Of a DNA stretch of 64,000 nucleotides, positions 8,844 through 17,782 are shown piece after piece. The notes under the pieces are model-generated. The model saw nothing but the letters and a program-made list of their open reading frames with translations. It made no database searches and had not been told where the DNA came from. Source of the stretch: JAVVHH01 sp964657565 (GTDB lineage Bacteria; Pseudomonadota; Alphaproteobacteria; Acetobacterales; Acetobacteraceae); assembly GCA_964657565.1 (NCBI GenBank), contig CAZZVQ010000008.1:1-64000 (forward strand), given 5' to 3'. A program made the translations under genes and the position numbers. Numbering within the stretch: the stretch's first letter is position 1; the number at the start of each line of letters is the position of its first letter.

Positions 8844-9844
8844 TGAACACCGAGCATTTGCGTAAGCTTTCGGAAAACCTGCTCCCGCTGGGCCATCTGC
8901 TTCTCGAGCGCTTCTACCCGGTTTAACAGGTCAGAGCTCATCGCGGTCAGTTGAGGATCGACAACCCGAACTTGATTGATGGGGCTCACCCCCACGCCGT
9001 CCGCACCGCTCGCCCATTCAGCCTGAGAACCCTCTAGGTCATGGGCCAACTCACCAGCCGTGCTGTCAACCACATCGCTGGTGATCTGATGTGCCTCCTC
9101 GAGAACCCCATACAGCAACACTCTCGAGCAGAGACGATTGATGCGCCTCGGGATTCCTCCGGTCTGCGCAAAGACAGAAACGAACGCAGCATCATCCCAA
9201 TGAGGATCGTCGATCCACCCCACGGCGTGGAGACGGTGCTCGATGTAAGCGCGCGTCTCCTCCTCGCTCAAGGGGCCAAGATGATATGACGTAAGTACCC
9301 GCTGCCGCAACTGGTCGAGATTCGTGCTCGCGAGCATCCTTCGAAACTGTGGCTGTCCGAGGAGAATCGTCTGCATTGAAGTATGCCCGTCGACTGTGAT
9401 GTTCGACAGCATCCGAAGCTCCTCAAGCGCGGCAAGCGAGAGATTTTGAGCCTCGTCAACGATCAGCAGACAACGACGCCCCGCCATCAAATGTGCCCGG
9501 AGTACGCCCTCGAAACGTTGTAACAACGCCGCCTTGTTCGAACCTTCGTCAGCCAGGCCGAACCCGGCCATCGCAAGCCGAAAGAGATCTTCTTCCGAAA
9601 CCTGGGTCGTATTCACACGGGCGATCGTGTAAGCTTCAGGGTTCATTTGCGACCGAAGCCACTCGACAAGTGTCGTCTTGCCAGCCCCGACCTCTCCGGT
9701 GATGATGATGAAGCCTTCGCCTTGGGCAAGGCCATAATTCAGATGCGCGATAGCCTTGCTATGACCCCGGCTGCCGAAGAAGAACCGGCTGTCCGGGGTA
9801 AGCTGGAATGGCATACCGGAGAATCTGTAGAAATTCTCATACAT
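8840..9844 (-). CDS. XrtA-associated secretion ATPase (ExeA-like)
   Basis: About 334 residues from ATG 9844 (MYENFYRFSG); a TTG 12 bases upstream overlaps the preceding stop and cannot be excluded. It is an AAA-type ATPase of the TIGR03015 group, related to ExeA/GspA. Walker A GEVGAGKT is at 50-57, Walker B is in CLLIVDEAQN (about 128), and an Arg-rich sensor region lies near IPRRINRLCSR. The C-terminal ~60 residues, after ELAHDLEGSQ, are a linker and a short coiled coil. Unlike ExeA it has no obvious membrane or peptidoglycan-binding part. Role in exopolysaccharide export is inferred from locus conservation. Confidence 0.9.
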   Translation of the reverse strand: MYENFYRFSGMPFQLTPDSRFFFGSRGHSKAIAHLNYGLAQGEGFIIITGEVGAGKTTLVEWLRSQMNPEAYTIARVNTTQVSEEDLFRLAMAGFGLADEGSNKAALLQRFEGVLRAHLMAGRRCLLIVDEAQNLSLAALEELRMLSNITVDGHTSMQTILLGQPQFRRMLASTNLDQLRQRVLTSYHLGPLSEEETRAYIEHRLHAVGWIDDPHWDDAAFVSVFAQTGGIPRRINRLCSRVLLYGVLEEAHQITSDVVDSTAGELAHDLEGSQAEWASGADGVGVSPINQVRVVDPQLTAMSSDLLNRVEALEKQMAQREQVFRKLTQMLGVQ

Positions 9845-9852
9845 AATTCGGC

Positions 9853-11565
9853 TCAAAAACTCTTCCGGACGCCGACAAGCAGGGTGTTCTGCGTAGCCGA
9901 GCCGCCAAACGCCGCCGGGAGATTTCGCGAAGCAGCACCAAACCGTTCGGAATGACTATAAGTGAGGCTCCCCGACACCGTGTCTGTGAACACGTGGTTC
10001 AGAGAAGAGTAGACCTGCACGACATCCTGCGACGTGCCCGGGGCGCCGTAGAATACGCCGTTGTCACTGCTGGCGTAAGAAACGCCACTGTTCAAACTAG
10101 TGGAAGGACTGAGGTCATGTTGCCAGTTCAAGCTACCGTAGATGCTGGACGTCCGTGTGCCGGATTGCGTCCCGACGCCTAAAATGCTGACGGACCCCCC
10201 GAGCTGCTCGAGCTCAGAGTGCGCCACAGATATAGTGAAGGTATCTCTATCAAGAAGCAGTGAGCCGCCAACGGTTGCAGTCTTGACACGCGAGAGCGGA
10301 TACTGGCTGGCAAGGTAGCTGTTCGCCAGTGTCGGTGCCCCCGTTAAATTGCTTACCAAGATCCCGCCGGGCCCAACCGTTGTCGTTCCCAGCAAAGCTT
10401 GACGCGCGCCGAGTCCAGTTTGAATATCTACCGTGTAGCTTCCGAAAATAACTGTGCGCGCGGTCGGCGAATATGTTCCATTCACCAGCACCGTATTCAC
10501 ACCCGCTACTTGGCCGTACTGAACTGTTATCGAACTTGTCTGGTTCGGAGTTAACGTAACACCCACAGTCCATGTCGGCTCGTCTAGTTTATAGCCGCTC
10601 CGAGGATAATTATAGTCCTCATAGCCAACTGTCCCAAACACCGTCAGCCACCGGTAAACAACATAGGACAGCTTATCAGTTACCGAACTCGTTGACGCTC
10701 CAGTATAGAAATAGCTACCAGAAAACTGGCTCGCGGTTGCAGATATCGAATTGGAAATACGTCCCAGGTTTTCGCCTGTTGTGAAGGAAGCAAACTCCGT
10801 ATTAGTCTGCAGATTGCCGGTCGCTCCAAAACCTGCGGTTTGTGCGGAGGTAGGTGCGAAATACGGCGACGCAAATCTATTATCGTCGTCTTGGAAGGTC
10901 TGTGAATATGCGTAGCCTATTCTTAGTGTCCCATATCCACCGATCGTCCTCTGCAAGTAAGGCGAGACGCTCACGCTGGTAGTCTGGACAGCCTCACTGC
11001 GGCTCACAAGCGAGTTTGCCAACAATGAAGTGTTACCGAAACGCGAACTCAGATCGCTAATACCACGCGCGGATAAATACAGTAGATCCGGGACCACAAT
11101 AAGGTCGGCCGAACCGTTGAATGTATGTGACAACAATGTCTGATCGGAAGAACTCGGGTAGACCGCCAGCCGCGGACTATAGGCCAGCGCGACGCTAAGC
11201 CGGGACGTTACGCCATTCAAAACCAGGTCGGGGGCGACGAGGATTACCGGCTGCCATCCCCTATTGCCATACCCGCCCGGGCTATCGGTCGCACCAACCT
11301 CCAGATCAACGTCGCCGCTGAATGTCCATGGCCGAACTGACGATGCTGAAGGTCCTGCCTGAAGCGAGGTCACCGTGTCTCGTAGTGAGGTACCGCCGGT
11401 CGCGTATCCACTACTGGCAAAGCTGCCCCCCGCAAGTTGCGCGTCGGCTTCTCCAGACTGAAAACTCAGAACCATCACGGCACAAGCAATCGGCACACTT
11501 TCAGACAGCGCCCGGAGAGTTCGCCCGCACGACGTCCCAAACCTACGGATGGGGATATTGGTCAT
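9853..11565 (-). CDS. TIGR03016-like outer-membrane beta-barrel of the XrtA system
   Basis: About 570 residues from ATG 11565, 1 base after the kinase stop. A basic start and a hydrophobic stretch (VPIACAVMVLSF, then GEADAQLAGG) form a signal peptide. The rest is Ser/Thr/Tyr-rich with alternating hydrophobic residues, no Cys after the signal region, and it ends in an aromatic residue (LLVGVRKSF), the BAM-type C-terminal signature. Position and size match the TIGR03016 family of exosortase A loci. It is probably the outer-membrane partner of the exopolysaccharide machinery; how it acts is unknown. Confidence 0.82.
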   Translation of the reverse strand: MTNIPIRRFGTSCGRTLRALSESVPIACAVMVLSFQSGEADAQLAGGSFASSGYATGGTSLRDTVTSLQAGPSASSVRPWTFSGDVDLEVGATDSPGGYGNRGWQPVILVAPDLVLNGVTSRLSVALAYSPRLAVYPSSSDQTLLSHTFNGSADLIVVPDLLYLSARGISDLSSRFGNTSLLANSLVSRSEAVQTTSVSVSPYLQRTIGGYGTLRIGYAYSQTFQDDDNRFASPYFAPTSAQTAGFGATGNLQTNTEFASFTTGENLGRISNSISATASQFSGSYFYTGASTSSVTDKLSYVVYRWLTVFGTVGYEDYNYPRSGYKLDEPTWTVGVTLTPNQTSSITVQYGQVAGVNTVLVNGTYSPTARTVIFGSYTVDIQTGLGARQALLGTTTVGPGGILVSNLTGAPTLANSYLASQYPLSRVKTATVGGSLLLDRDTFTISVAHSELEQLGGSVSILGVGTQSGTRTSSIYGSLNWQHDLSPSTSLNSGVSYASSDNGVFYGAPGTSQDVVQVYSSLNHVFTDTVSGSLTYSHSERFGAASRNLPAAFGGSATQNTLLVGVRKSF

Positions 11566-11566
11566 T

Positions 11567-12577
11567 CTAGGTATATGAGCCAAAGTAATCGTACGATCCA
11601 AATGTATGACTGGATGTCATGCGCACCTTATTTAACAGAAGTGTAATTGCTGGGCAGATCTTTATCATCTCGATCGCTGCCTCAACCTCACTGCGCTGAG
11701 TCCGCTCTGCTTCGACGACGAAAACAACCTGACCGACGGCAGGACAGAGAGTGTTGGGATCACTCGTCGAAAGGCAGGGCGGCGCATCGAGCAAGACTAA
11801 ACTGCGTCTGAAGCGCTGGGCTAGGTGCTTGATCGGTGGGGTAAGAAGACGTTCCTCTAGGCCGAGACCTGCATTGCCTTCGTCGACCACGGAGCGTGAT
11901 CCCAGCGGGAGAAACGAAAGATTTGGAATTTCACTTGGTACGATCAAATCGTCCGGGGACATGTCCGGATTCGCGACAAGGTCCAAGAACCCCTTGCGGC
12001 CAGAAAGCCCGAGCATGTCACTTAACGAATTTTTCTTCGCGTCGACATCGACAACCAACACGCTCTCGCCGGCATTCTGAGCGATGCTGCCGCCAAGGTT
12101 GAGGGATGTGAAGCTCTTTCCTTCTCCGGGCCGCGCGCTCGTGACCATCACAACGTTCGGCGACGTTTCTGAGTTGAGGTTCACCCCTTCATCCTGGCTA
12201 GTATGTAACAGCCGCAGGACCCGGCCAATGACGATGCGGTACTCCTCCGTCGTGCGTGTTCGGTTCGTGCGCGCCACCATCAGGCCGGCCCGCTCTAACG
12301 CAGCGATGCCGACCGGACGCTGATTGGAGGACGACCGGAGGTCGCTTACGGCTGCAGCCCGCGCAACGGACGGAGCCGACGGCCTAGCCGACGGCTGAAA
12401 CTGCGGCGCGGTCAAATGCGGCGAAGGTATCGATCCACCCCGTCCTTGCACACTCCCTTGATCACTTGTCAGCTCAGGCCGGCCAAGCGATCCTACAACG
12501 CTGACCACATGTCCCGCCTTCGCAGCCCGCAATAAAGCAGCCGCTCGTTCGATCAAATGATCCGATCTGTCAGACAT
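11567..12577 (-). CDS. XrtA-associated BY-kinase-like ATPase (CpsD/CapB family)
   Basis: 336 residues from ATG 12577, chosen because the start MSDRSDHLIERA aligns with the family; an in-frame ATG at 12619 would add 14 residues. It is the cytoplasmic tyrosine-kinase half of a polysaccharide co-polymerase: Walker A SARPGEGKS (147-155), A' motif VVDVDAKKNS (175-184), Walker B LLDAPP (262-267), and a C-terminal Tyr cluster (Y329, Y331, Y335). Residues 35-90 are a Ser/Pro-rich linker, longer than usual. The partner Wzz-like membrane activator is not next to it. First gene of the leftward arm. Confidence 0.88.
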   Translation of the reverse strand: MSDRSDHLIERAAALLRAAKAGHVVSVVGSLGRPELTSDQGSVQGRGGSIPSPHLTAPQFQPSARPSAPSVARAAAVSDLRSSSNQRPVGIAALERAGLMVARTNRTRTTEEYRIVIGRVLRLLHTSQDEGVNLNSETSPNVVMVTSARPGEGKSFTSLNLGGSIAQNAGESVLVVDVDAKKNSLSDMLGLSGRKGFLDLVANPDMSPDDLIVPSEIPNLSFLPLGSRSVVDEGNAGLGLEERLLTPPIKHLAQRFRRSLVLLDAPPCLSTSDPNTLCPAVGQVVFVVEAERTQRSEVEAAIEMIKICPAITLLLNKVRMTSSHTFGSYDYFGSYT

Positions 12578-12633
12578 CGTTGACACATGTGATGTCCAGG
12601 GACACGGCGGATCCGTCATTCATGGGCAACAAC

Positions 12634-12675
12634 TCACCCAAGCAAGTCGTCCTCAGATGGGTAAGTCTGGTCCAT
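12634..12675 (-). CDS. Possible 13-codon leader peptide upstream of the kinase arm
   Basis: A minimal frame, MDQTYPSEDDLLG, begins at ATG 12675 and is preceded by a strong GGGAG site 6 bases upstream. It ends at TGA 12634, 56 bases before the kinase start at 12577. The ribosome site is better than that of the kinase gene itself, which has only a weak one. It could be a leader peptide or a remnant of a lost gene start. Nothing else supports translation. Confidence 0.25.
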   Translation of the reverse strand: MDQTYPSEDDLLG

Positions 12676-12718
12676 GTCTCTCTCCCACAAGCGCAGAAGG
12701 CCGCCTGCAACATCCTAG

Positions 12719-12739
12719 ATCGCCTGTAACTTAGGCGAT
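12719..12739. repeat. Inverted repeat, candidate operator
   Basis: ATCGCCT and AGGCGAT are perfect 7-base arms around a 7-base spacer GTAACTT. It sits midway between the two divergent XrtA arms, where a shared regulator such as the locus XRE protein or another dimeric factor could bind. No T-run follows, so it is not a terminator. Regulatory role is inference. Confidence 0.4.
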
Positions 12740-12914
12740 TGCCCTTTCCCCGTCGAGACGTAGCGGAGGTGTTCATACCCTGTACATACACCGACAGAGA
12801 GTGGCTAAAACGTGTCATTTTCGGTCCGTCCAATCTCTGGTAGCTTAATGCCCGCTCAGGTCCGACATTATCCCAGCTCTAGTTAACAATTCGCTTAGAA
12901 GCTTCGGGTATGAT

Positions 12915-12919
12915 GAGGA
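12915..12919 (+). promoter_or_regulatory. Ribosome binding site that decides the sugar transferase start
   Basis: GAGGA lies 7 bases before GTG 12927. The later in-frame ATG at 12960 has no comparable site at a usable distance, so the GTG is favoured. Confidence 0.6.
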
Positions 12920-12926
12920 CCGTAGC

Positions 12927-14291
12927 GTGCTAAGAGGGCCTGATGTCGGTGTCGATGGAATGAGAGTACAACTTGTGAGACGGCATGTCGCACCCGAGAT
13001 GCTCGCCCTGAGTGTCATGGAGCTAATCCTTACGTTTACGCTCGCGCTCATCTTGATGACACCTGCGTCGTCGAGCCCCAATCTCGCGTCGATCCATTCT
13101 GCCCTCGCGTGCGCGGTGACAGTTGGATTTATCGCGTTCATCATCGGTTTGTATCGTCCTCAGATGTTCGAGCGGGCTCGAAGCCTTCTGCTTAGCTCAT
13201 GCTTGAGTGCGCTCATATCGTTCCCGGCTGTGTGGCTGGTCAGCAAAACTGTTGGTCTCGGTAGCTACTGGCCGGTCGGATTTGATGCCCTTCGGCCGAT
13301 CAAGATCGTCGTGATCTGGTGCTTGGGCGTGTTCGGCATCCGCTTGATCTTCTTGATGGCGGCGCGGCTAAACTTTTTCGTCCACCGGGTAGCTGTGGTC
13401 GCGCCGGTCGAGTCGCCGAGCGTCATGGCGGCCTTACGCGCTGGACGAAAGGGTTTCCTCGAAATTTCGGTCGTGGGTCCTGAAGGCGCAACGCCGATCG
13501 ATTTGGCCACCAGCGGAATCCATACGCTGGTCCTAACCACCGGCGTTGAGGACGTGTTCACGCCTGACCTCCTGAAGCGATTTGAGAATAGCCCGATCAG
13601 GGTGCAAGCCGAATCTGAGTTTTGGGAGCGTCACTTGCGCCGGGTCGATATCGTGAATTTCCGAGATAGCTCCGGAACTGCAAAATGGGAGCAGAGCCAA
13701 ACGAGGGGTTCCACAATATACGGGAGAGCATTTGATCTGATTTTTAGCTGCGGCTTGCTAATTGCTACACTCCCGATAATCGCTATCGTTGCGGTCTTGA
13801 TTAGACTTGATAGCTATGGTTCGGTCCTTTACAAGCAGGAACGTGTTGGGCTCAACAACGTACCGTTCACACTGCTGAAGTTTCGAAGCATGAAAATTGA
13901 TGCCGAGATCCTGGGTCCGCGGTGGGCACAACAGAAGGACCCCCGTGTCACCCGTGTTGGGTCCTTTATCCGGCGAACGCGTATTGATGAACTGCCTCAG
14001 TTGCTGAACATCCTTCGCGGGGAAATGAGCTTCATAGGACCGAGGCCCGAGCGTCAACACTTCGTGGAGCAGTTGAGCCAGGTCATTCCGAACTATCAGG
14101 AACGTTCCCGCGTGAAACCAGGCTTAACTGGTTGGGCGCAGGTGAACTACCCGTATGGGGCATCGGTTGAAGACGCAAGAGCTAAGTTGTCGTTCGACCT
14201 GTATTATGTCAAGAATAAAAATCTTCTGCTTGACGTTTTGATTCTGCTTTCGACCGTACGCGTTATTTTGCTTCAGGAGGGGGCGCGTTGA
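12927..14291 (+). CDS. XrtA-system priming sugar transferase (TIGR03013-like)
   Basis: 454 residues from GTG 12927 (ATG 12960 possible). It is a polyprenyl-phosphate hexose-1-phosphate transferase that would start the exopolysaccharide repeat unit on undecaprenyl phosphate at the inner membrane. The N-terminal half has four membrane segments (about 24-145) and a CoA-binding-like domain; a last membrane segment at 270-292 precedes the bacterial sugar transferase domain with KFRSMKIDAE, RRTRIDELPQLLNILRGEMS and GPRPERQHFV. The ending GLTGWAQVNYPYGAS is typical. First gene of the rightward arm, followed by prsK after 34 bases. Confidence 0.9.
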   Translation: MLRGPDVGVDGMRVQLVRRHVAPEMLALSVMELILTFTLALILMTPASSSPNLASIHSALACAVTVGFIAFIIGLYRPQMFERARSLLLSSCLSALISFPAVWLVSKTVGLGSYWPVGFDALRPIKIVVIWCLGVFGIRLIFLMAARLNFFVHRVAVVAPVESPSVMAALRAGRKGFLEISVVGPEGATPIDLATSGIHTLVLTTGVEDVFTPDLLKRFENSPIRVQAESEFWERHLRRVDIVNFRDSSGTAKWEQSQTRGSTIYGRAFDLIFSCGLLIATLPIIAIVAVLIRLDSYGSVLYKQERVGLNNVPFTLLKFRSMKIDAEILGPRWAQQKDPRVTRVGSFIRRTRIDELPQLLNILRGEMSFIGPRPERQHFVEQLSQVIPNYQERSRVKPGLTGWAQVNYPYGASVEDARAKLSFDLYYVKNKNLLLDVLILLSTVRVILLQEGAR

Positions 14292-14325
14292 ACGTAGAAC
14301 ACGTCAATATCTCGAACCCGTCAAA

Positions 14326-16374
14326 TTGAACCCGTTTCTCTTCAGCACCTGTTCAGCCGTGTACGCAACACTTTCCGTTTCGATAGCTATACAAGCAAAA
14401 CAGAAGCCGAACGTCGTCCTCGCAGTCTGCTGTGGAATAACGGCGATATGGGCGTTGAGCGGCGCTGCGTGGGAGCAGCCGCAGTTTGAGGGCCCGTCAG
14501 GCTTTTTGGATTTGCTGCGTCTGCTGACCTGGTACGGTTACGTTCTATACCTCTACAAGCGGGCCGCACTAGGCCAGGCTTGGCAGATTCACGGCTTTGC
14601 GGCCATTGCGGCGAGTGTGCTGGCGATCGGAACCGTTTCAACTATCTGGCATAGCGAGGCTGTATCATACACGCTGTATTCCCCACCGATGTTCACGAGA
14701 CTCATAGTTAGCGTTTGTGAGTTACTCTTGATCGAGAACCTTTATCTTAACCTCCCCGAAAATACTCGGTGGCATATTGCGCTACCCTGTGTTCTCTTGG
14801 GAGGCCTAGCTTGTCTCGACATCTTAGTTGTTGCCGATACTGTGCTCTTCCGGCGGCCCTCTAGCTCCGTCGCGAGCGCGAGGGCTATTGCCCTGATTGT
14901 CGTCGCACCCCTCCTCGTGTTGGCTAGCTCTCGCAGTCAGCGTTGGAGAGAGTCCGTCCAACTTTCACGAGCGGTAGTCTTTCACAGCGCAACTTTGGTG
15001 CTAAGTGGGTCGGTCTTGCTATCGTTGGCGCTTGTTGGAGAAATCCTGCGGCACTTGGACGAGGGATGGGGCTGGATAGCCGAGTTAAGCCTTGTCTTCT
15101 CAGGCCTTGTTGGCATATTGCTGTTTCTTAGTTCAAGATCTGCAAGGTCAATACTTGACCGGGTTGTGATTCATCACTTTTTTGCTGACCGCTACGATTA
15201 CAGGACCCAGTGGCTGAACTGTATCGGCACGTTGTCTGGACGAGGGCACATCGAACGCACCGACCTACACACGCGGGCTATCCACGCCATCGCCGATGTT
15301 GTGAACAGCCCGAGTGGCACAATTTTCTTTAAGGACGACGTGACTGGCTCACTTGCATGGGCGAGTTCATGGAACATGCCGGCCAGCACGAAGCTCTTAC
15401 CCGACCATCCATTGCTTCACCTCCTACTGGAACGGCATAGCGTCATCGATCTTCGGCGAGCAAGCGATGAATGCATCCAAAGTGATCCCCTTGTCCACCT
15501 AGGCCCACTGTGGCTCGCTGTGCCTTTGCTGCACTCTAATGGAATCATCGGGGTCGTACTCGTCGGGCCTCCGAGAGTGGCATTTCACACTGATCAGGAG
15601 GTCTTCGACCTACTTGAGATCGTCGGACGAGAAGTTGGAACCTATCTCGCAGAGCAGCAGGCCACCCAAGCAATTTCTCAGACTCGAAACCTACATGAAT
15701 ATGGGAAGAGGTTCGCTTTCGTTGCTCATGACATAAAGAATGTTTCAAGCCAACTTGCGTTGTTGCTCAGCAATGCAGAGTTCCACATAGACAACCCTGA
15801 ATTCCAGCGAGACATGCTAGATACAGTCCGCTCTGCGGTTCAAAAAATCGACCGGTTGCTAAAACGGCTGGATCAACCAGCGTCCGAGACGCTGGTTCCC
15901 TTAATCAATCCCATTTCTGAGCTTGAGTCCTTGCTCGTGGCATTCCACCGTGTCCACGGCGGGACCATCAAACTTCTGCATGACAAATCAGTGGTGTGGG
16001 TCCGGATAAATCCTGACGCCTTCGAGACTGCAATGTCGCACTTACTCACCAACGCAATCGAGGCAGCGCCCACGGCACCAGTATCTCTAAAGGTCACGAG
16101 TGGTGCTGAACACGTCGTGATCGACATCATTGATTGTGGCGCGGGAATGTCGGCTGAGTTCATCCGCGATGAACTCTTCTCACCCTTCAAAACAAAGAAG
16201 GCTGGTGGGTCCGGCATTGGAGCTTTTCAGGCCCGAGAATTGATTACGGAGGCTGGAGGTCAGCTCTCGGTGATCAGTGAGAGAGGTGTGGGAACAACTA
16301 TGCGGGTGTTATTCAAGCTTGCCGAGGTTACCTCCACGTCGCGGCGGCTTCTATCACCAGCTGCGGGAGAATAA
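14326..16374 (+). CDS. prsK: PEP-CTERM system sensor histidine kinase PrsK
   Basis: 682 residues from TTG 14326, the only workable start near the N-terminal membrane segment. The first ~270 residues hold about eight hydrophobic segments, the usual PrsK membrane sensor. A GAF-like domain follows (about 300-440). The kinase core has the H-box FVAHDIKNVSSQ with H468, an N-box LTNAIEAAP and a G-box DCGAGMS, then GGSGIGAF. It would phosphorylate PrsR, encoded next at a 1-base gap. The stretch is clearly less GC-rich than the flanking housekeeping genes. The stimulus is unknown. Confidence 0.92.
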   Translation: MNPFLFSTCSAVYATLSVSIAIQAKQKPNVVLAVCCGITAIWALSGAAWEQPQFEGPSGFLDLLRLLTWYGYVLYLYKRAALGQAWQIHGFAAIAASVLAIGTVSTIWHSEAVSYTLYSPPMFTRLIVSVCELLLIENLYLNLPENTRWHIALPCVLLGGLACLDILVVADTVLFRRPSSSVASARAIALIVVAPLLVLASSRSQRWRESVQLSRAVVFHSATLVLSGSVLLSLALVGEILRHLDEGWGWIAELSLVFSGLVGILLFLSSRSARSILDRVVIHHFFADRYDYRTQWLNCIGTLSGRGHIERTDLHTRAIHAIADVVNSPSGTIFFKDDVTGSLAWASSWNMPASTKLLPDHPLLHLLLERHSVIDLRRASDECIQSDPLVHLGPLWLAVPLLHSNGIIGVVLVGPPRVAFHTDQEVFDLLEIVGREVGTYLAEQQATQAISQTRNLHEYGKRFAFVAHDIKNVSSQLALLLSNAEFHIDNPEFQRDMLDTVRSAVQKIDRLLKRLDQPASETLVPLINPISELESLLVAFHRVHGGTIKLLHDKSVVWVRINPDAFETAMSHLLTNAIEAAPTAPVSLKVTSGAEHVVIDIIDCGAGMSAEFIRDELFSPFKTKKAGGSGIGAFQARELITEAGGQLSVISERGVGTTMRVLFKLAEVTSTSRRLLSPAAGE

Positions 16375-16375
16375 A

Positions 16376-17779
16376 TTGGCTGCGAAGCCAAAGTTACTCA
16401 TCGTTGAAGATGATCTTGGTCTCTGCAACCAGTATCGGTGGGCGTTTCCTGAGTGTCAGATCCTTTTCGCGCACGATCGTGAGCAAGCCCTGCGCATTGC
16501 GCAGAAGGAGCAGCCTCCAGTCGTCATCATGGATTTAGGCCTGCCCCCCGATCCAGATGGGGTGACCGAGGGTTTCGCATCGATCGATGGACTGGTTCGC
16601 CTCACCCGCGGCGTCAAAATTGTCGTAGCCACTAGCCATGATGATCGTGCCCATGCTTTGCGAGCAATCGCGGCAGGTGCTTACGATTTCTGTGAGAAGC
16701 CGATCGACATAAACATCTTAAGAACTATCGTTAATCGCAGCCTACGCGTCACAGAGTTGGAAGAAGAAAATCATCGACTATTGGAGGCGATCGGTCCTGG
16801 GAGGATAAAGAACATCATCACTGGCGACCCAGGGATGATCAAGCTATGCCGCGATATTGAGAGACTCGCTCCAAACAACGTGTCAGTATTGCTGCTAGGC
16901 GAGAGTGGCACCGGAAAGGAGGCTCTTGCGAAGGCTCTCCACGACTTAGGCTCAAGAGCTAAACACTCGTTTATTGCCATAAACTGCGGTGCGATCCCAG
17001 AGAATCTGCTGGAGAGCGAGTTGTTCGGTTATGAGCGAGGCGCCTTTACCGGCGCGGTGAAACAGACACCAGGCAGAATAGAGCTTGCTAACCGTGGAAC
17101 CCTCTTCCTCGACGAGATCGGCGATCTACCCCATAGCCTCCAGGTCAAACTGCTCCGATTTTTGCAGGATCAGGTAGTCGAGCGTATCGGCGGGCGCTCT
17201 CCCATCCAACTCGATGTACGGGTAATTTCGGCGACCAACCAACATCTGCAGGAAAGTGTTGAGAGCGGACGCTTCCGCGGCGACCTTTTCTATCGTTTGA
17301 ACGCCATCACGCTCCATATCCCGCCACTCCGCGCCCGCGGCAGTGACCCCATTCTTTTGGCAAGATTCTTCCTCGGCAGGTTCTGCCAGGAATACGGGCG
17401 TTCCGTTCGAGGCTTCACCGATGACGCATTAGCGGCGTTGGGAAGCCATGCTTGGCCGGGAAACATACGAGAGCTGGAGAACCGGATGAAGCGTGCGGTG
17501 CTGATGTCGGACTCGCACCTGATCACCGCGGCCGACCTTGAGCTGTCGAATACGCCGGAGGACATCACATCGTTCGACCTTCGAGGCGCGCGCGCCAGAG
17601 CCGAACGCGAGGTTATCCAGCGCGCGCTGGCTCGGAGCGACGGACGGCTGTCCGCCGCGGCCCGCCTACTCGGTGTGAGCCGCCCGACCTTATACACTCT
17701 TCTCGAGTTACATAACTTGTCATCCAGCGCCGTTTCAGGCTCCGATAGCGCGCCTGAGACACCAGCAATTCAGGGCTAA
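16376..17779 (+). CDS. prsR: PEP-CTERM system sigma-54 response regulator PrsR
   Basis: 467 residues from TTG 16376, chosen because GGGAGA lies 6 bases upstream and the product then begins right at the receiver (AAKPKLLIVEDD). Domains: receiver with phospho-acceptor D53 and K108 in CEKPI; AAA+ sigma-54 activator with Walker A GESGTGKE (175-182), GAFTGA (222-227), and LFLDEIGDLP; a C-terminal Fis-type helix-turn-helix ending near SAAARLLGVSRPTLY. It is predicted to activate sigma-54 promoters of exosortase-linked genes. It is followed by prsT after 3 bases. Confidence 0.93.
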   Translation: MAAKPKLLIVEDDLGLCNQYRWAFPECQILFAHDREQALRIAQKEQPPVVIMDLGLPPDPDGVTEGFASIDGLVRLTRGVKIVVATSHDDRAHALRAIAAGAYDFCEKPIDINILRTIVNRSLRVTELEEENHRLLEAIGPGRIKNIITGDPGMIKLCRDIERLAPNNVSVLLLGESGTGKEALAKALHDLGSRAKHSFIAINCGAIPENLLESELFGYERGAFTGAVKQTPGRIELANRGTLFLDEIGDLPHSLQVKLLRFLQDQVVERIGGRSPIQLDVRVISATNQHLQESVESGRFRGDLFYRLNAITLHIPPLRARGSDPILLARFFLGRFCQEYGRSVRGFTDDALAALGSHAWPGNIRELENRMKRAVLMSDSHLITAADLELSNTPEDITSFDLRGARARAEREVIQRALARSDGRLSAAARLLGVSRPTLYTLLELHNLSSSAVSGSDSAPETPAIQG

Positions 17780-17782
17780 ATT

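Larger units (their letters stand above)
12578..12926. promoter_or_regulatory. Divergent intergenic region between the two XrtA arms
   Basis: 349 bases separate the start of the leftward arm (BY-kinase) from the start of the rightward arm (sugar transferase). It must hold both promoters. I see a 7-7-7 inverted repeat at 12719-12739, a possible 13-codon frame on the minus strand, and a Shine-Dalgarno GAGGA at 12915-12919. I found no convincing sigma-54 GG-N10-GC element and no well-spaced sigma-70 hexamer pair, although short matches (TATGAT at 12909-12914) occur. Confidence 0.6.

Noticed and set aside
12578..12926. Sigma-54 promoter for PrsR in the divergent region
   Set aside because: No GG-N10-GC element at proper spacing was found on either strand; the nearest match had 14 bases between GG and GC.
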